64,000 nucleotides of DNA, taken from the NCBI RefSeq assembly GCF_022581195.2, contig NC_061472.1, positions 1,240,001 through 1,304,000 of the forward strand. The letters run 5' to 3'. Source of the stretch: Helicoverpa zea (Eukaryota > Arthropoda > Insecta > Lepidoptera > Noctuidae). The position numbers and the translations under genes were made by a program. Below are positions 37,701 to 46,135 of this stretch, piece after piece (the first letter of the stretch is position 1; each line of letters starts with the position of its first letter). A model generated the notes under the pieces. That model did no database searches. It saw nothing but the letters and a program-made list of their open reading frames with translations, and had not been told where the DNA came from.

Positions 37701-40700
37701 GTTGGAGAGGTTCATCTTGCAGTTCTGATTCGTCCACCTGGGGGAAAAAGGATATGTTATTTGCATGGTGTTTAAAAATGTGCATGCTATAAAAAAGAAA
37801 GAAGAGAATTGATTTCGGTGACGGGTGGATGTTTTGGGGTCTGCGTTTTGATTTCGATTGTTTCTTTTGTTGTTTAGTTTTGATTTGATGACGTTTGAAA
37901 AGTGCTGTTTTATCAGCCTTATTTGAACAAACGTTTTTGAGTTGCAGTTTGATCGTTGCAGGTGACATTCAGTGGATAACAACAAATATTACAAATCTTT
38001 ATACCTAAATGTCTTAAATGAAAGTACTTAGCTGATGAACTTTCTCTTCTCATCATATGATGTCGAGGCCAATTTTATAGCAGCTTATTGATTTTTCCAC
38101 GTGCAGTTACCTACATTTCTGATGGAGCAAGTCAACCATGTCATAGAGCTGATGAACTGAACTTAGTTGGTACCAACCTCGTCCCCATTAGATAACGTTC
38201 AACGTATTTCAGTCGTATTAGAACGTATTGGCAAACAATGGCCATCATTTCAGTAGAATAGACATTGCATTAACAAATAATGTCTGTCTATTTATGAAAG
38301 CTTTGCGGATTGAAAGGAACGTGCATAATATTATCGTTTAAAGCATCTTGAAGGTCATTTGAATGTTTATGAGTTATCTATATTTACTTCTAGAGAAGTC
38401 TTCTAAAGTGAAGAAGTTTGTCATATGGTAGGTGAATTACCTTCCAACGGCGGTTTCTCCCGCGTTTATGAGGACTATTTAGCGCACCCGTGATTTCTCA
38501 TCATCTCAAAAAAGTATTTCTCGGTATATATTGGCTTTGGTTTTCTAAAGTTGAAATAATGTTTCAAATCAGTAATAAATATTCACTCAGTACTTTCTTA
38601 AATCAAAAGGAAAGTTCCTAAACGAGCAGCTTTTTGCGGAATGACGTATATTCTGTACGACGAACATTTATAATTTCTAACAATAATATTTTCAATTTCA
38701 CGTGGCGTAAACATAAACATTAACTATTATCGCAGTCCGGAAAATATGCGCATCAGGTCCCGTGGCGCGCCATGAAAACATCTCGCGAAATTACACGCGA
38801 ATTTGTTGGAAAACAAACGATGTGTAATGAAAATAGAAGGACAGGTTCCAAAAATACTCTTTGTATTGTCGAGAATATTATAGTTCATTTGGGAAGAGAT
38901 AAAACCAGTTGAGCGAAGGAAAGAATCTTAACGTGAAGAAATATAAACAGTAGCTTAAAAACAGAAGATGACGAACATAACTTCTTCAATTTCATAGCCT
39001 ATTCTCAAATTTTCCAGCCAATTGAGCCAGTTTCTTTTTGTACCGATTTAATTGTCTTAGGTCTGCGAAAAATCTTACGCTACTTATTACTTATCGGTAT
39101 GCGGGAAATAGTTCTCTCGCGAGGCGGGTGGAACTTATGTGACACATAAGAGACTGCAGTTGAACTTAATCAAAATAAATGAAGTAGTTTCGCGTAGGTA
39201 CTTAGTCGCACACATACCCATTCATGCGTTTAGGTGTTTGATGCCAATACATTTTTATATGCGTATGGTATGAGTCGAAATGGTCCTCAATGAGTGAGGT
39301 GGCGTAGGTATGGAAGTGCGTAATTACCTATTTAGTTCAGTGATTTTAAACCCAGATTTATGATTGGACACTTGATTGCTCATTTGGGAATCTGACTGTA
39401 ATAAAAATACGATAATTAATATTCGACGTTAATCCCTCCGAAGCAATGAATCATACTCTTTGCACAGCCAATCAAAAACTGCGCAAAAAAGGCGTACTTC
39501 CAATAAAACCCCATTTGGCGTACATCCAAATCAATATTGAATCATTGGATACTCACATTGTGGAAATGCACAAACAAATACCCAAGTAGACGATCGCCAG
39601 ACGTGGTCGTCGAGAGATATTGCCAGAGACACAAGGCAAATGACAGTGTGACGTCATCGTCCACGACGCCAAATATTCTGGCACGTTTCGGCGATTATGA
39701 AAATTGTGAGAGTATTTGCAGTATGTGGGATCTTCTTTATCTGAAGAAACTATTAGGAACAAGGACTGTTATGTAGCCATCTGATATTTTTATAATCCCA
39801 TTTATTTTTGTAGCCTTTTTGATAAGCCTCTAAAGAAAATAAAAACTAAGGTAGACAACAACATGGTAGTAGGTAAGACTGGTGCAATGACTTTAGTAGT
39901 TTTTGTTAGCATCATTGGCATTACGATATTGCTACTATTGGTAATTTGGAGTGTCAGCTAGGGGCAAGGAGGGACGCACAGACCATCATCCTCCGAGCCT
40001 TTTTCCCAACTATGTTGGGGTCGGCTTCCAGTCTAACCGGATTCAGCTGAGTACCAGTGCTTTTACAAGAAGCGACTGCCTATCTGACCTCCTCAACCCA
40101 GTTACCCGGGCAACCCGATACCCCTTGGTTAGACTGGTGTCAGACTTACTGGCTTCTGACTACCCGTAACGACTGCCAAGGATGTTCAATGACAGCCGGG
40201 ACCTACAGTTTAACGTGCCATCCGAAACACAGTCATTGGTGTCTAAGATATACTTAGAAAGTACATACAAACTTAGAAAAGTTGCATTGGTACTTGCCTG
40301 ACCTGGAATCGAACCCGCGCCCTCATACTCGGACGCACTGACCGAATATGTTTTTAAACTGCAATGAAAACTTCTTCAAGCGATGTACCCACAGAGTTTT
40401 TTACTGTCTTTGTGGCGTAATTTTAGGCGTTAGCGCCAGCATTGTCGATCACTGTCGCACCTTCCGTAATTTAAACATAACGCTAATTCGATTGACGTCA
40501 ATTAAGTTGCCATCGACTCGCCAAGAAGAAGCTAGCGTTCAAAGAGTCATATCTGGAGCCTAAACGTATACTGGACATAAACAAAATTATTTAAAGTGCT
40601 TGATATTATCATTATTAAAGAGCTGTTTCAAGCTTTAAAGCACTAATTTCGGGAACTACAAATCCAATTGGCAATATTATTTCAGTGTTAGATAGCCCAT

Positions 40701-42905
40701 TTACCCAGGAAGGCCATATGCCTGGGAGTATAACTGTTTGCAGAAGTGAGTAACAGATAAAATCCCTTTCTCCACTACCCAACACCCACGTGCAGAGACT
40801 AGAACAATTACATCTACTATTCTTAGCTAATAGACACATGGGACAGATTTATCAGCTGTCTGTTAATATATGTGCTACATTGTTATAGGGTTAATGATTA
40901 CAAAACGTGTCCGAAGGTCGGAGCTGACACCTCTTTGGTCAATTAATTTGAATGTTTCATTGTATGCTGCCAGTTTGTGAGTGTTGTCGCTTTTCTTATG
41001 TTTTTGTTTACAGTTTTACAGAGTACTGGCTTTGCTTGAAAGACTTGGGTTGGTGGAACTGTTGGACTTGGGAGAATGAAGCATTGTGAGTAAAGTTGAT
41101 CTAACATTCGGACATCTTCTTTTAAATTAACATATAAATCCCAAGAATTTTGCAAAATAATCAATAACTGTTACTAAGTTCCAAATCAGATACAACAACA
41201 AATAGATTATTTTTATTCAGGCTCTTAGTATAAAATTCTTCAAGATCTCCTGAATAGAATAATAAGTAAATTGCAATCTACAAATAGGTAACTGAAATAA
41301 TTATTTTGCTAAACTGACAAACTGGTAACAAAATATTTTTTTAGGTATTTCTTTTTCAAGCTGACAAACTACTACCATCTGTTAAATGAGAACTTTATTG
41401 AGCAATAAAGAAACTATAATTTAAACTCTTGTGAGTAACAGTGAGGCAACTTGATGGTCATTGTTATTGGTCAATTAATGTTTTATCTACCGAGTTACAG
41501 TCTGAGTGAGTCATCCGAAGAGATAAATCATTAAATACAACCAAATGTAACATGTTAATTTATTTTTGCACAAGTTTATGTAGGTATGGCTAAAAATCCT
41601 TAAGCATTTACTACATTTGGGAATACTCAATTATTAAAAGTTATTCCTGTATAATTTCTTAAATTGACAGACTTGTTTGTACCTTGGTTCAAGCTCAGGC
41701 TCTGAAACTACTGCCTCTATTTAAAAAAATCTTTCACTGAAAGAAAATACACTCTTCCAGAGTAACATAGGCTATGGTATAATCCGGTATGGTCAGTACT
41801 TTCCACAGGATGCAAGTGAACAGCTAGTCTATAGATAATGGACCATCCTAGAAACAAATCCTGAAATTAGTGTGTTTAAGGGAACACACAGTTTTCTAAT
41901 AAAATTATAGACTAAAAAAACACAACAATGTAGCTATTTTGTGAGTATATTAGTGGGATCCGAGCATCAACAGTTATCAGGCTTATCTTGAATTACATGA
42001 TGCCACTTAAATATGTGGTACCTATAGGTGTATATATCGCACTATCTACTTTTGTTTCATGATTTAAAACTCTTTGCTGTATGTATGTGGTGAATTTTGG
42101 CAAGTTTTATTCATAATCCAATTTTCATCACAATCATTACCCGCTTTTTTTTGTCCCACTGCTGGGTAAGGCCTTTGAGAGTTAATCACCATGCTTGCTC
42201 CAACTTTATATGTATTATTTTTTTTCAAATTTAGCATCTTGGATTATGTATTTCATATAATATATTTTTATATCCAAAGGTATATTTAAGGTATAAGATA
42301 TTTTTGTACTAATCAAAAAATAACTAACGAAAATAAGAATAGTGTCTATAAATATATTATTAAATATTTACAAGAATCTTATGAGAAAACCACCTGTTTC
42401 TGTCAGTTCCGTTTGTTATTATTTAAACAGGAGCCCAAATATTTATGTTATTGATATCAAAAGTATTGAAAGTCACATTTGGGAGGCAAAGTAGGTAAAT
42501 AAGCACCTATGGGTACTCCATTTGAGTAGGCATAACTGAAGGTATACTAGTTTTTATACCTAGATAGACTTTTTACATAAAAACATACTGATCAAACAAT
42601 TAATTGTAATTATTGTATTTACATTTATTTATAAAGTGAGTTTTAAATAAATTTATGTTATCAATTTTTTTTATCTTAGTCAGGTGCTTACTTAGATGAA
42701 GTATAGTAGAGAGATGGAAACTTACCTCAAACCGGTACCACTCAGTGTTGTTCCAGTGAGGGTTGAGAGACTTGCGGCACACATCGGTCTTGTGCGTGAT
42801 GCTGCCGAACTTTATCTCCACGAACGCATCCGTCGTGTCACTAGCCCGGTCCATCACCGGCAAGTTCCGACCCGCCAACACCTTCACCTTTATTTTCCCA
42901 GGCAT
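13719..42905 (-). CDS. C2CD5: C2 domain-containing protein 5 (C2CD5/CDP138), giant form
   Basis: In mammals this protein is an AKT2 substrate that binds Ca2+ and lipid through its C2 domain and supports insulin-stimulated GLUT4 vesicle fusion. Coding exons, in gene order: 42905-42726, 37737-37578, 36698-36558, 36283-36123, 35799-35688, 35340-35271, 34940-30754, 30342-30196, 29658-29502, 28912-28824, 19288-19165, 18836-18745, 18458-18340, 18037-17912, 17547-17457, 16977-16862, 16592-16491, 16134-15964, 15575-15318, 14881-14726, 14298-14194, 13769-13719. All phases match and they sum to 6915 nt. Residues 1 to about 110 form the C2 domain (MPGKIKVKVLAGRNLPVMDR; DHDTYSANDAIGK). Other landmarks are HGFVEELVVN, a YbjQ-like block (NAVVGYQQDFDLEGEAG; later ICEDVCVLSASGTAAVIN), LPFLEYELHKLLLAKL, DACVLELDEAED, and the C-terminal domain (LLFVRETTAVRELGGLSGFLH; HKNQGQCLLSVGGD). 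The start at 42905 matches the family N terminus MPGK. Human C2CD5 is about 1000 residues; the extra length is exon 7. Confidence 0.95.
13858..14114 (+). repeat. tRNA-derived moth SINE, partial
   Basis: The pieces CCCCGGCTGTCATTTGCAC, CGGCAGTCATTACG, TTGCCCGGGTAACTGGGTTG, AGATCAGATAAG and CAGTTGGGAAAAGATAGGC appear in the SINE order. It lies in C2CD5 intron 21, opposite to the gene, between the penultimate exon (ends 14194) and the last exon (starts 13769). Confidence 0.7.
14600..14720. other. Pyrimidine-rich part of C2CD5 intron 20
   Basis: Non-coding stretch between exons 20 and 21. Forward open frames here overlap exon 20 in antisense and have no independent support. Confidence 0.4.
17161..17300 (+). 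pseudogene. LINE ORF2 C-terminal remnant in C2CD5 intron 15
   Basis: The plus strand reads SIAIQRGNAASLLGAL, the terminal block of a moth LINE ORF2; the same block is at 61057-61143. After the match the frame drifts and ends at 17266-17268. A T-rich 3' tail follows to about 17400. 5'-truncated and inactive. Confidence 0.6.
17715..17860 (-). repeat. tRNA-derived moth SINE, 3' part
   Basis: On the plus strand it reads CCCAAATATGTTGGGGCCGG, then CAGTCTAACCAAGACTG, GAGTACCTACCAGTG and CTCAACCCAATTAATC. This is the reverse complement of the SINE tail seen elsewhere in the window. It sits in C2CD5 intron 14 in the same orientation as the gene. Confidence 0.65.
19601..22538 (+). repeat. 12-bp satellite array (TTATGTACTGTC / TTATGTACTCTC)
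   Basis: About 245 tandem units of 12 bp, mainly TTATGTACTSTC, with variants TTATGTAATCTC, TTATATACTCTC, TTATGTACTCGC, CTAATGTACTGTC and TTATGAACTCTC. Variants recur in fixed blocks of about 100-300 bp, for example the string containing CTCGCTTATGTAATCTC. This indicates higher-order duplication on top of the 12-mer. Because 12 is a multiple of 3 and the unit has no stop in any forward frame, long forward ORFs (LCTV, YVLS or MYCL repeats) appear that are not genes. The array continues for about 140 bp beyond the retrotransposon. Confidence 0.97.
22538..22816 (+). repeat. 5' LTR of the gypsy element
   Basis: This direct repeat of 28258-28536 begins TATCGATAGTCGATGG and ends CAACAACTATAC. It does not start with the usual TG, and the purine tract plus TGTAGCC that looks like a normal LTR start lies far upstream of the 3' copy. 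This 5' LTR may therefore lack its first part. It contains a TTTAATATTTC stretch but no clear TATA box. Confidence 0.85.
22817..22832 (+). other. Primer binding site of the gypsy element
   Basis: TGGTGACCCCGTGAAG directly follows the 5' LTR. The leading TGG pairs with a tRNA CCA end, as in Ty3/gypsy elements. The tRNA species is not assigned. Confidence 0.6.
22837..23679 (+). CDS. gag: Gypsy Gag polyprotein
   Basis: 280 residues. The N-terminal half contains VGVRVPPFWAEEPEIWFAQIE, typical of the capsid region of insect gypsy elements of this type. The middle has LKTELIKRLTASNEKKIKQL, and the C-terminal part is Arg/Ser-rich. It ends with a Cys/His-containing stretch (ICWYHNKFGDKASKCTPPC) that probably binds nucleic acid, though it is not a standard CCHC knuckle. 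The start is the first ATG after the primer binding site. The stop TAA at 23677-23679 overlaps the pol ATG as TAATG, so Pol expression may depend on re-initiation or -1 frameshifting. The frame is intact. Confidence 0.9.
   Translation: MEGNAAKEPRGAATSPLPGTSDGVMSIDPSNVFKVGVRVPPFWAEEPEIWFAQIEGQFSIAGITSDVTKFNYVIGHLENQYTRDIKDIIINPLAANKYEKLKTELIKRLTASNEKKIKQLLMHEELGDRKPSQFLRHLKSLAGLNVPDDFLRTIWVSRLPHGIQTVLAGQPVTAALEDLADLADRVNDLSSRVVSGVPSSVLSELTREIAELRRQFQQLSARNSRSRSGSTRNTRRSSRQRSLSNYRKFPICWYHNKFGDKASKCTPPCDYRSGNSKGGR
23679..26732 (+). CDS. pol: Gypsy Pol: protease, RT, RNase H, integrase
   Basis: 1017 residues without interruption. The order is: aspartic protease (FLVDTGSDLCVF, about residue 25); reverse transcriptase with WRPCGDYRKLNART, FSTLDLEKAYNQIPV and the catalytic CYLDDFLVFS; RNase H with VVTDASDKAIGAVL, YDRELLAIYEAIKYFRH and YTDHKP; a zinc-binding HHCC-like segment (SLSHPGAAAS, CVPCQRAK); and the integrase core with three acidic residues in HIDLVGPL, IVTDRGRQFE and NGLVERFHR. 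Protease-RT-RNaseH-integrase order places it in Ty3/gypsy. It lies in the -1 frame relative to gag with a one-base overlap. All the catalytic motifs named are present. Confidence 0.95.
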   Translation: MATDDCPLSASGRLFVTDRSSKTQFLVDTGSDLCVFPRSALHDRRARTDYSLCAANGSSIATYGCINLDLDFGLRRSFQWRFIVADVTKPIIGVDFLNFYSLIVDCRNKRLIDNVTSMSTIAAVANCKNIFSVKVVTGETRYHEILNDFPEITRPAGKPHTTPHQTVHHIRTTPGPPVCSPPRRLAPDKLKIAQKEFQSMLALGTARPSESPWSSPLHLAPKKNNGWRPCGDYRKLNARTVPDRYPIKHIHDFTHSIAGCKVFSTLDLEKAYNQIPVSPEDIPKTAITTPFGLFEFPFMTFGLRNAGQTFQRFVDEMTRGLDFVYCYLDDFLVFSRSPEEHEDHLRQIFNRLKEYGMLVNTAKCVFGMEEVTFLGYRISESGSRPLDAKVQAVKDFPPPTNVRQLRGFLGMINFYRRFLPHAAEIQAPLHALLAGPVKGSKPITLTVDELAAFEACKESLANAALLSHPDCSAQLAVVTDASDKAIGAVLQQFKEDAWQPLAFFSRKLSPSQVKYSPYDRELLAIYEAIKYFRHMLEARHFIVYTDHKPISFAFAERKNNCSPRQYRHLDFISQFTTDIRHISGKDNVVADTLSRIEELAEPVDLEKLAQAQTSDSELCKLLSEGSSLRLKQLNVPGSRIPLYCDVSTPASRPYVPELFRKPVFDSLHSLSHPGAAASAKLIAERFVWPGVRKDCRNWARACVPCQRAKVNRHVTSPLGTYNLPRARFKQIHIDLVGPLPLSEGYRYCLTAVDRFTRWPEAVPIQDITAETVAKALLSTWISRFGCPTDIVTDRGRQFESALFQCLLKIAGFEHKRTTAYHPACNGLVERFHRQLKAAIVCHANDRWTESLPWVLLGVRSAFKEDLQASSAELVYGEPLRLPGEFFESTVNGTADTAEFTARLRNFAEKLRPAPASRHCKPKIFIYKELETCNHVFLREDALRGALQPAYSGPYKVVARGDKIFKLLVKNKEVTVSIDRLKPAFILSHQVEKPPLDAPPSYTTRSGRRVKFTDYYRP
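26740..26752 (+). other. Candidate polypurine tract of the gypsy element
   Basis: The stretch CTGGAGGGGGGTGG just past the pol stop is followed by TGTAGCC. This is the usual arrangement of a polypurine tract and an LTR start. No such tract precedes the repeat copy at 28258. Confidence 0.55.
26937..28259. mobile_element. 1.3-kb inverted-repeat (foldback) element
   Basis: The left arm (26937 to about 27535) and right arm (about 27690-28259) are reverse complements over most of their length, from TAAAGAAG at one end to CTTCTTTA at the other. Shared segments include TTGCCCCACGTCCTATAACA, TAGCATACTCTCTAATTCTT, GGTATACCTCACAGGTGGTC and GAGGGAACTCGACAACTGAA. Within the left arm a module of about 100 bp with TGATGATGGAGAC is tandemly repeated (about 27325 and 27450). 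The middle is AT-rich. No coding capacity is seen. It abuts or slightly overlaps the 3' LTR. Confidence 0.85.
28258..28536 (+). repeat. 3' LTR of the gypsy element
   Basis: It matches 22538-22816 with one difference seen. Its left end coincides with the end of the inverted-repeat element, and its right end passes directly into 12-bp satellite units. Confidence 0.85.
28537..28678 (+). repeat. 12-bp satellite, distal remainder
   Basis: About 12 units of the TTATGTACTSTC satellite continue the array at 19601-22538 on the far side of the retrotransposon. They end at TTATGTATGGATGG. Confidence 0.95.
28679..28815 (+). pseudogene. LINE ORF C-terminal scrap next to C2CD5 exon 10
   Basis: The plus strand reads MDGWRGRGRPKKRWMDCLID then DMNKKGV and MTSDGE, a familiar C-terminal motif of arthropod non-LTR retrotransposon reverse transcriptases (GRGRPKKRWMD). 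Only this short end is left, directly between the satellite and the exon 10 splice donor at 28823. Confidence 0.6.
29262..29415 (-). repeat. 5'-truncated SINE with 17-bp target duplication
   Basis: The insert is the reverse complement of the SINE tail (CCAACCATGTTGGGGTCGGC, GTCTAACCGGATTCAGCTGA, CAGTTACCCGGGCAACCCG). An exact repeat acatgcaccatttacac lies at 29245-29261 and 29416-29432. It sits in C2CD5 intron 9 in the gene's own orientation. Confidence 0.85.
30754..34940 (-). CDS. C2CD5: C2CD5 exon 7: 1395-codon insert with 11 motif repeats
   Basis: This single exon encodes residues about 275-1671. It starts after ATCAG and ends at AAAG/GTTAGT, open throughout and in frame with both neighbours. 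The first part begins QQQLKKYLDILATDNESITE and is rich in Ser, Glu and Lys, with a basic stretch (SRRIRRQLSKLSKSNMIKS). Between about 33115 and 31370 (residues about 883-1465) a core like GLVHTAMETMLMDQVQSVL recurs eleven times at roughly 35-70 residue spacing, with polar His/Lys/Glu/Pro-rich linkers. Two neighbouring units are almost identical (SSGMTHSAMETILMDQVHSL). The C-terminal end (RRSSDSDLSVTPKG) matches the conserved Ser-rich segment found in vertebrate C2CD5, which anchors the exon in this gene. The core has the hydrophobic spacing of an amphipathic helix. Function unknown; coding status rests on the long open frame, clean splice sites and phase. Confidence 0.9.
36772..36945 (+). repeat. 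Second moth SINE family, 5'-truncated copy
   Basis: It aligns with the right two thirds of 37271-37566 through AAAAGGTGAAGGAAAACATC, TTGAGGAAACCTGGACTAT, CGCATTGAGCAAGCGTGGTG and GAGAGGAGGCCTGTGCCCAG, and ends in CTGTAACTGTAACTG. It lies in C2CD5 intron 2, opposite to the gene. Confidence 0.8.
37271..37566 (+). repeat. tRNA-derived SINE 11 bases from a splice donor
   Basis: The head has a Pol III A box (TGGCCTAGTGGGTAA) and B box (GGTTCGATTCC), so it is a full-length or nearly full-length copy. The body reads GTGAAGGAAAACATCTTGAG and GAGGAGGCCTTTGCCCAGC. Flanks tttttacata (37261-37270) and tttctacata (37567-37576) look like a 10-bp target duplication with one change. The right flank forms positions +2 to +11 of C2CD5 intron 2. 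Confidence 0.85.
39985..40330 (-). repeat. tRNA-derived moth SINE with 13-bp target duplication
   Basis: In reverse complement it begins with a B-box region (GGGTTCGATTCCAGGTC), runs through TTCGGATGGCACGTTAAACT, CCCGGCTGTCATTGAACATC, ACGGGTAGTCAGAAGC and GGTATCGGGTTGCCCGGG, and ends with AACATAGTTGGGAAAAAGGC. The flanks ggacgcacagacc (39972-39984) and ggacgcactgacc (40331-40343) differ at one base. This is the longest copy in the window and defines the family here. The A box is missing. Confidence 0.85.
42145..42215 (-). repeat. SINE scrap
   Basis: Short reverse-oriented match (GTCCCACTGCTGGGTAAGGC, GTTAATCACCATGCTTGC) to the 3' part of the SINE family at 36772-36945. Confidence 0.55.
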
Positions 42906-44374
42906 TTTCACTTACTCTTACACACACTTAACACTTAAATACACCAACAACTGCTAACACAACATTGCACTGCCTATTAACACGTCTTTCATACCAGATT
43001 AACACTTCCGAACCATCCTAATCAGTCCGAAAACATAACATAATATCTTATCAATACACTGATTTGTATAGATCAATGATATGTGATACGGTTATTTCAA
43101 GCGCACAGATATAACCCAACCTTTGTCTAGACCACATCTTCACAAGAAAAATTAGTTATTACACTCAAAAACATGATTTCGGTACTTTTTTACACACGAA
43201 ATATTCGCGCACCGAATATTATTTAATTACGCGCTTGTGTTATAAACACTGCACCTTGGAGCGCCCCTGCTGTATCTAAATGTTGATCTAAAAGTATTCT
43301 GTCGGTTTATTAATAGACAAAATGTGATATTTTATAAATAAATTCGGCGAGACGAACGACACGCACTATCACCAACTGTCAAACGAAATGTCAACAATGG
43401 GTTGGGTGCGTTTAGTTTCAACTAATCAACGTTTAATTTTATGATGATAGTCTTTTTTTTACATTTTAGACTTATATCATGAATTGAACAATGTAATATG
43501 GAGGGCATGATAAAAATAATGAACGCAAGACTGAGTTTTATTATCTTATTCAAAAGACAAAACAAAAGGTTAAGAGGGATTTTGAATTTTGTGTACGGTT
43601 TTTGCTAGCTCAAAAAATACTTATACGCTCATGAATCTAGTACATACAAGTTAACTAAAAACCTAACTTTATACCAAAATATCGGACGATATATGGCAAC
43701 CTACAGCTAGGGCCGAGCCGGCCGCGCCCTCACTACCGATACAATTACATTACAGTGTGGTTACGGGCAGCAATACCTGGGGATGCAGGTTAAACGGCGG
43801 GAAACAGCTTTTAAGAATAAAACGAAAAAAAATCATCATCAATTCATTTTATTACATGATACTTGCAGTCTTATTTTCATAAACTATACACATAACTTAT
43901 TAACACCCAATATTTATATATTATGTTTTAAAACACCGAGGTTCACAGAACTGAATGGTATTCATACGATTACTTTATACATACAGTATGATGGGCCATT
44001 TAAAAAACGAGTAGGTGTCAGGACCAATATTTTTGCGATTAAACACATTGCGCATTAAAAGGTTTTTATTGCACTTAATTTTATTATATTTTCTTTTATG
44101 CTCCAGTGGCAATACAAATCCGATGTTGGCAACACTATTCTATTTACCACCAATCAGTTTTTTAAACAACCACATTTCACTGTAGTATTAGTTCTTGAAA
44201 TAAATAATTATAATAAATATGATCTTTACAACTAACGGAGCATGGCTTAGGCTGACATGACAAGATTTATGAAAAGTATGATTTACAGATTTAATAAAAT
44301 AGACACTAAAGACCTACTAAAATAAATTCGCTTTAATTACAAAAATATACAAAGGCTTAAATAACTATTAATGT
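42906..44374. other. C2CD5 upstream region and AT-rich spacer
   Basis: The first 500 bases are the likely 5' UTR and promoter of C2CD5 on the minus strand. No TATA box can be assigned. Beyond 43450 no gene is visible; an open stretch at 43783-44058 lacks any motif. Confidence 0.4.
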
Positions 44375-44400
44375 GTGGTGGCCTTATCGTAGACTTGACC

Positions 44401-44555
44401 ACTTCATGAAATGACTCGACCATTTCATGAAATGGTCCCGTTTCATGAAATGTTTCACTGTTTATTGGCCACATCATGATGTGACTTGGGCAAATCAATG
44501 ATGAGAAATCGTTTCTCGATATGTGCAACTAAAAGCTCGGCTTCTTCATGAAATT
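44401..44555. repeat. Left cluster of TTTCATGAAA palindromes
   Basis: Copies start at about 44401 (ACTTCATGAAATGA), 44421 (CATTTCATGAAATGG), 44440 (GTTTCATGAAATGT) and 44543 (CTTCATGAAATT), with a variant CACATCATGATGTG at 44470. The second copy includes the perfect 14-bp palindrome CATTTCATGAAATG. The spacing of about 20 bp suggests protein-binding sites. Confidence 0.7.
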
Positions 44556-44637
44556 ATCAAAATTAATTGATCACATCGTAAAATAGTTATGTAAATTGCC
44601 CCTAGGGGCGCTGCCAGCGCTTTATTTACGTTTGAAG

Positions 44638-45060
44638 ATGGCGGCCGTTGACTGCATTGAAAATTCTCGCAGCGAAAAATTGAATAATTCGTTTGAGGAA
44701 GAAAGTGACAAAAGAGTGTACGACGAAAATAATAATAATATTAAATAATTCTACGTTGGTGAATTATAACGTTTTTAATTATAAGGTTATAAAACAAATC
44801 AAGAACAGTAGGGTGACCACGCCAAAGACGTCCATGGACTATTACTGGCTGTCAAAATATGACGTTATGGAAACTGCAGATGAGGAATATCTTATATTTA
44901 ATAAAAAATGCGTCGACGATCCTACTATGCGTATAATTCCGATGGAGAAGTATTTTGAAATATTAAAGGAAGTTCATAAAACTGTTGGATAAGGTGGACG
45001 ACTAAAAATGATTCAATACATTAAAAATAGGTTTATATCCCAAAGAAACCCATTGAGCTA
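44638..45060 (+). pseudogene. KRBA2-like (Ginger-type integrase) N-terminal remnant
   Basis: The plus strand from 44638 reads MAAVDCIENSRSEKLNNSFE then a run of Asn, and stops. One frame over, from about 44720 to 44989, it reads KNSRVTTPKTSMDYYWLSKY, DVMETADEEYLIFNKKCVDD and MRIIPMEKYFEILKEVHKTV. Past a TAA at 44990-44992 it continues GGRLKMIQYIKNR. The order DYxxLxKYDV, then xxIPxEExFxIxxxxHxxxGxGGRxxM is what I know from KRAB-A domain-containing protein 2-like integrases of insects. One frameshift and one in-frame stop separate the parts, and no integrase core follows. Identification is from memory of the motif and needs a search. Confidence 0.6.
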
Positions 45061-45169
45061 TTTATTGACTATTATTGTGTTATTAATAATAATATATATG
45101 ACAGGAACATACTTTTCTGTTTAATTTGCTTACTCCAAACCCCATGGAATTATTTACCAGCGATGTAAC

Positions 45170-45715
45170 CCTTATAACTTCTTGCGAGTAGTAGCGAGTG
45201 TAACATCCACCAGATACAAGAACCCACCGCTCTCAGAACGCATCCCAAACGAGCCAGCTGAGCGCAGACCTAGGTAAGGTGGGGAAACTCGTCTACCCCT
45301 ATAGTCTGCAACATAGTATGCAACAATAATGTCCTCTTAGCCAATTATCGGCTACGGCGGCTGTTCTCATGTAAGGAGATTAGCCAACTGCGCGAGACAT
45401 ATTATAGTGCACAAGAATTTGCGAGGTGACACACAGACACAGCTGCACTCACTATTCCTTCACTTCCATAGCCCGATGGGACGGCAATCCAACACGATCG
45501 GAGAGAGATCAGGCGCAGGACCGACATTTACGTGCTCTCCGATGCACAAATACCAACTTCCAAGCTGCGGGCTGTTTCGTGAAAGTCTCTAAAACCCACA
45601 AAGCGATTTCGGCTCGACCCGGGAATCAAGACCTCGTGCTCGACAGCTGCGCTTGCGACAGCTAGACCAACGAGGCAGTGAACCTACAGGTTACGTCATT
45701 TAAGATTAAGTGTGT
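45170..45715. repeat. GC-richer block, probable interspersed repeat
   Basis: The base composition differs from the surroundings. Segments such as CGATGGGACGGCAATCCAAC, GGCGCAGGACCGACATTTAC and CAAGACCTCGTGCTCGACAG resemble a repeat I have seen often in noctuid sequence. Open stretches here have no domain content. There is no second copy in this window to compare with. Confidence 0.4.
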
Positions 45716-46069
45716 TCTATTTTAAGATTCCTAAAATGTTACTAAAGTTCCTATTTTATTTAAATTATTATGTATGTCGGACTTAAAGGACAGGTACAAG
45801 TTCTTACTCTTTATATTTGCAATCGAAGTTATGAAAAAAACCTAAGTGTTTTTGCCTCCTGACAATTTTGAGCTGTGAAAAATTTCACAACTACCAGATT
45901 TTATGAAATTAAACTCCAATGGGTCGAATTACCTATGCTACGCGAGTTTCCCCCTTACCCAAAATATTGTGGATTTATATTAAATATTTTATGGATACCC
46001 TATTATACCATACGGCCAGACGTGGATGACAAAATCGAGAAATGTTGACGATTTAACGATCTGGTCAAA

Positions 46070-46135
46070 TTAACATGAACATTTCATGAAACGCAACCAT
46101 TTCATGAAATGCTCAAGCTTTTCATGAAGTGGTCC
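46070..46135. repeat. Right cluster of TTTCATGAAA palindromes
   Basis: Copies read ACATTTCATGAAACG (46079), CCATTTCATGAAATGC (46097) and TTTTCATGAAGTGG (46119). The order and spacing mirror the left cluster inside the opposite terminal repeat. Confidence 0.65.

Larger units (their letters stand above)
37738..42725 (-). other. C2CD5: C2CD5 intron 1, 5 kb
   Basis: It is bounded by TTTGAG/GTAAG and TTTTTCCCCCAG. It contains one SINE (39985-40330), a SINE scrap (42145-42215) and otherwise AT-rich DNA. Open stretches at 39537-39776 and 40615-40839 have no motif content. Confidence 0.85.

Noticed and set aside
42600..42911. C2CD5 exon 1 as a stand-alone 103-residue protein starting at MKMPG
   Set aside because: The first two codons come from a GTG read as a start. 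The family starts at MPGK (42905), and the frame beyond RFE is intron after a clear GTAAG donor.
43783..44058. 91-codon ORF upstream of C2CD5
   Set aside because: No motif, no splice or homology signal, AT-rich codon make-up as in the non-coding surroundings.
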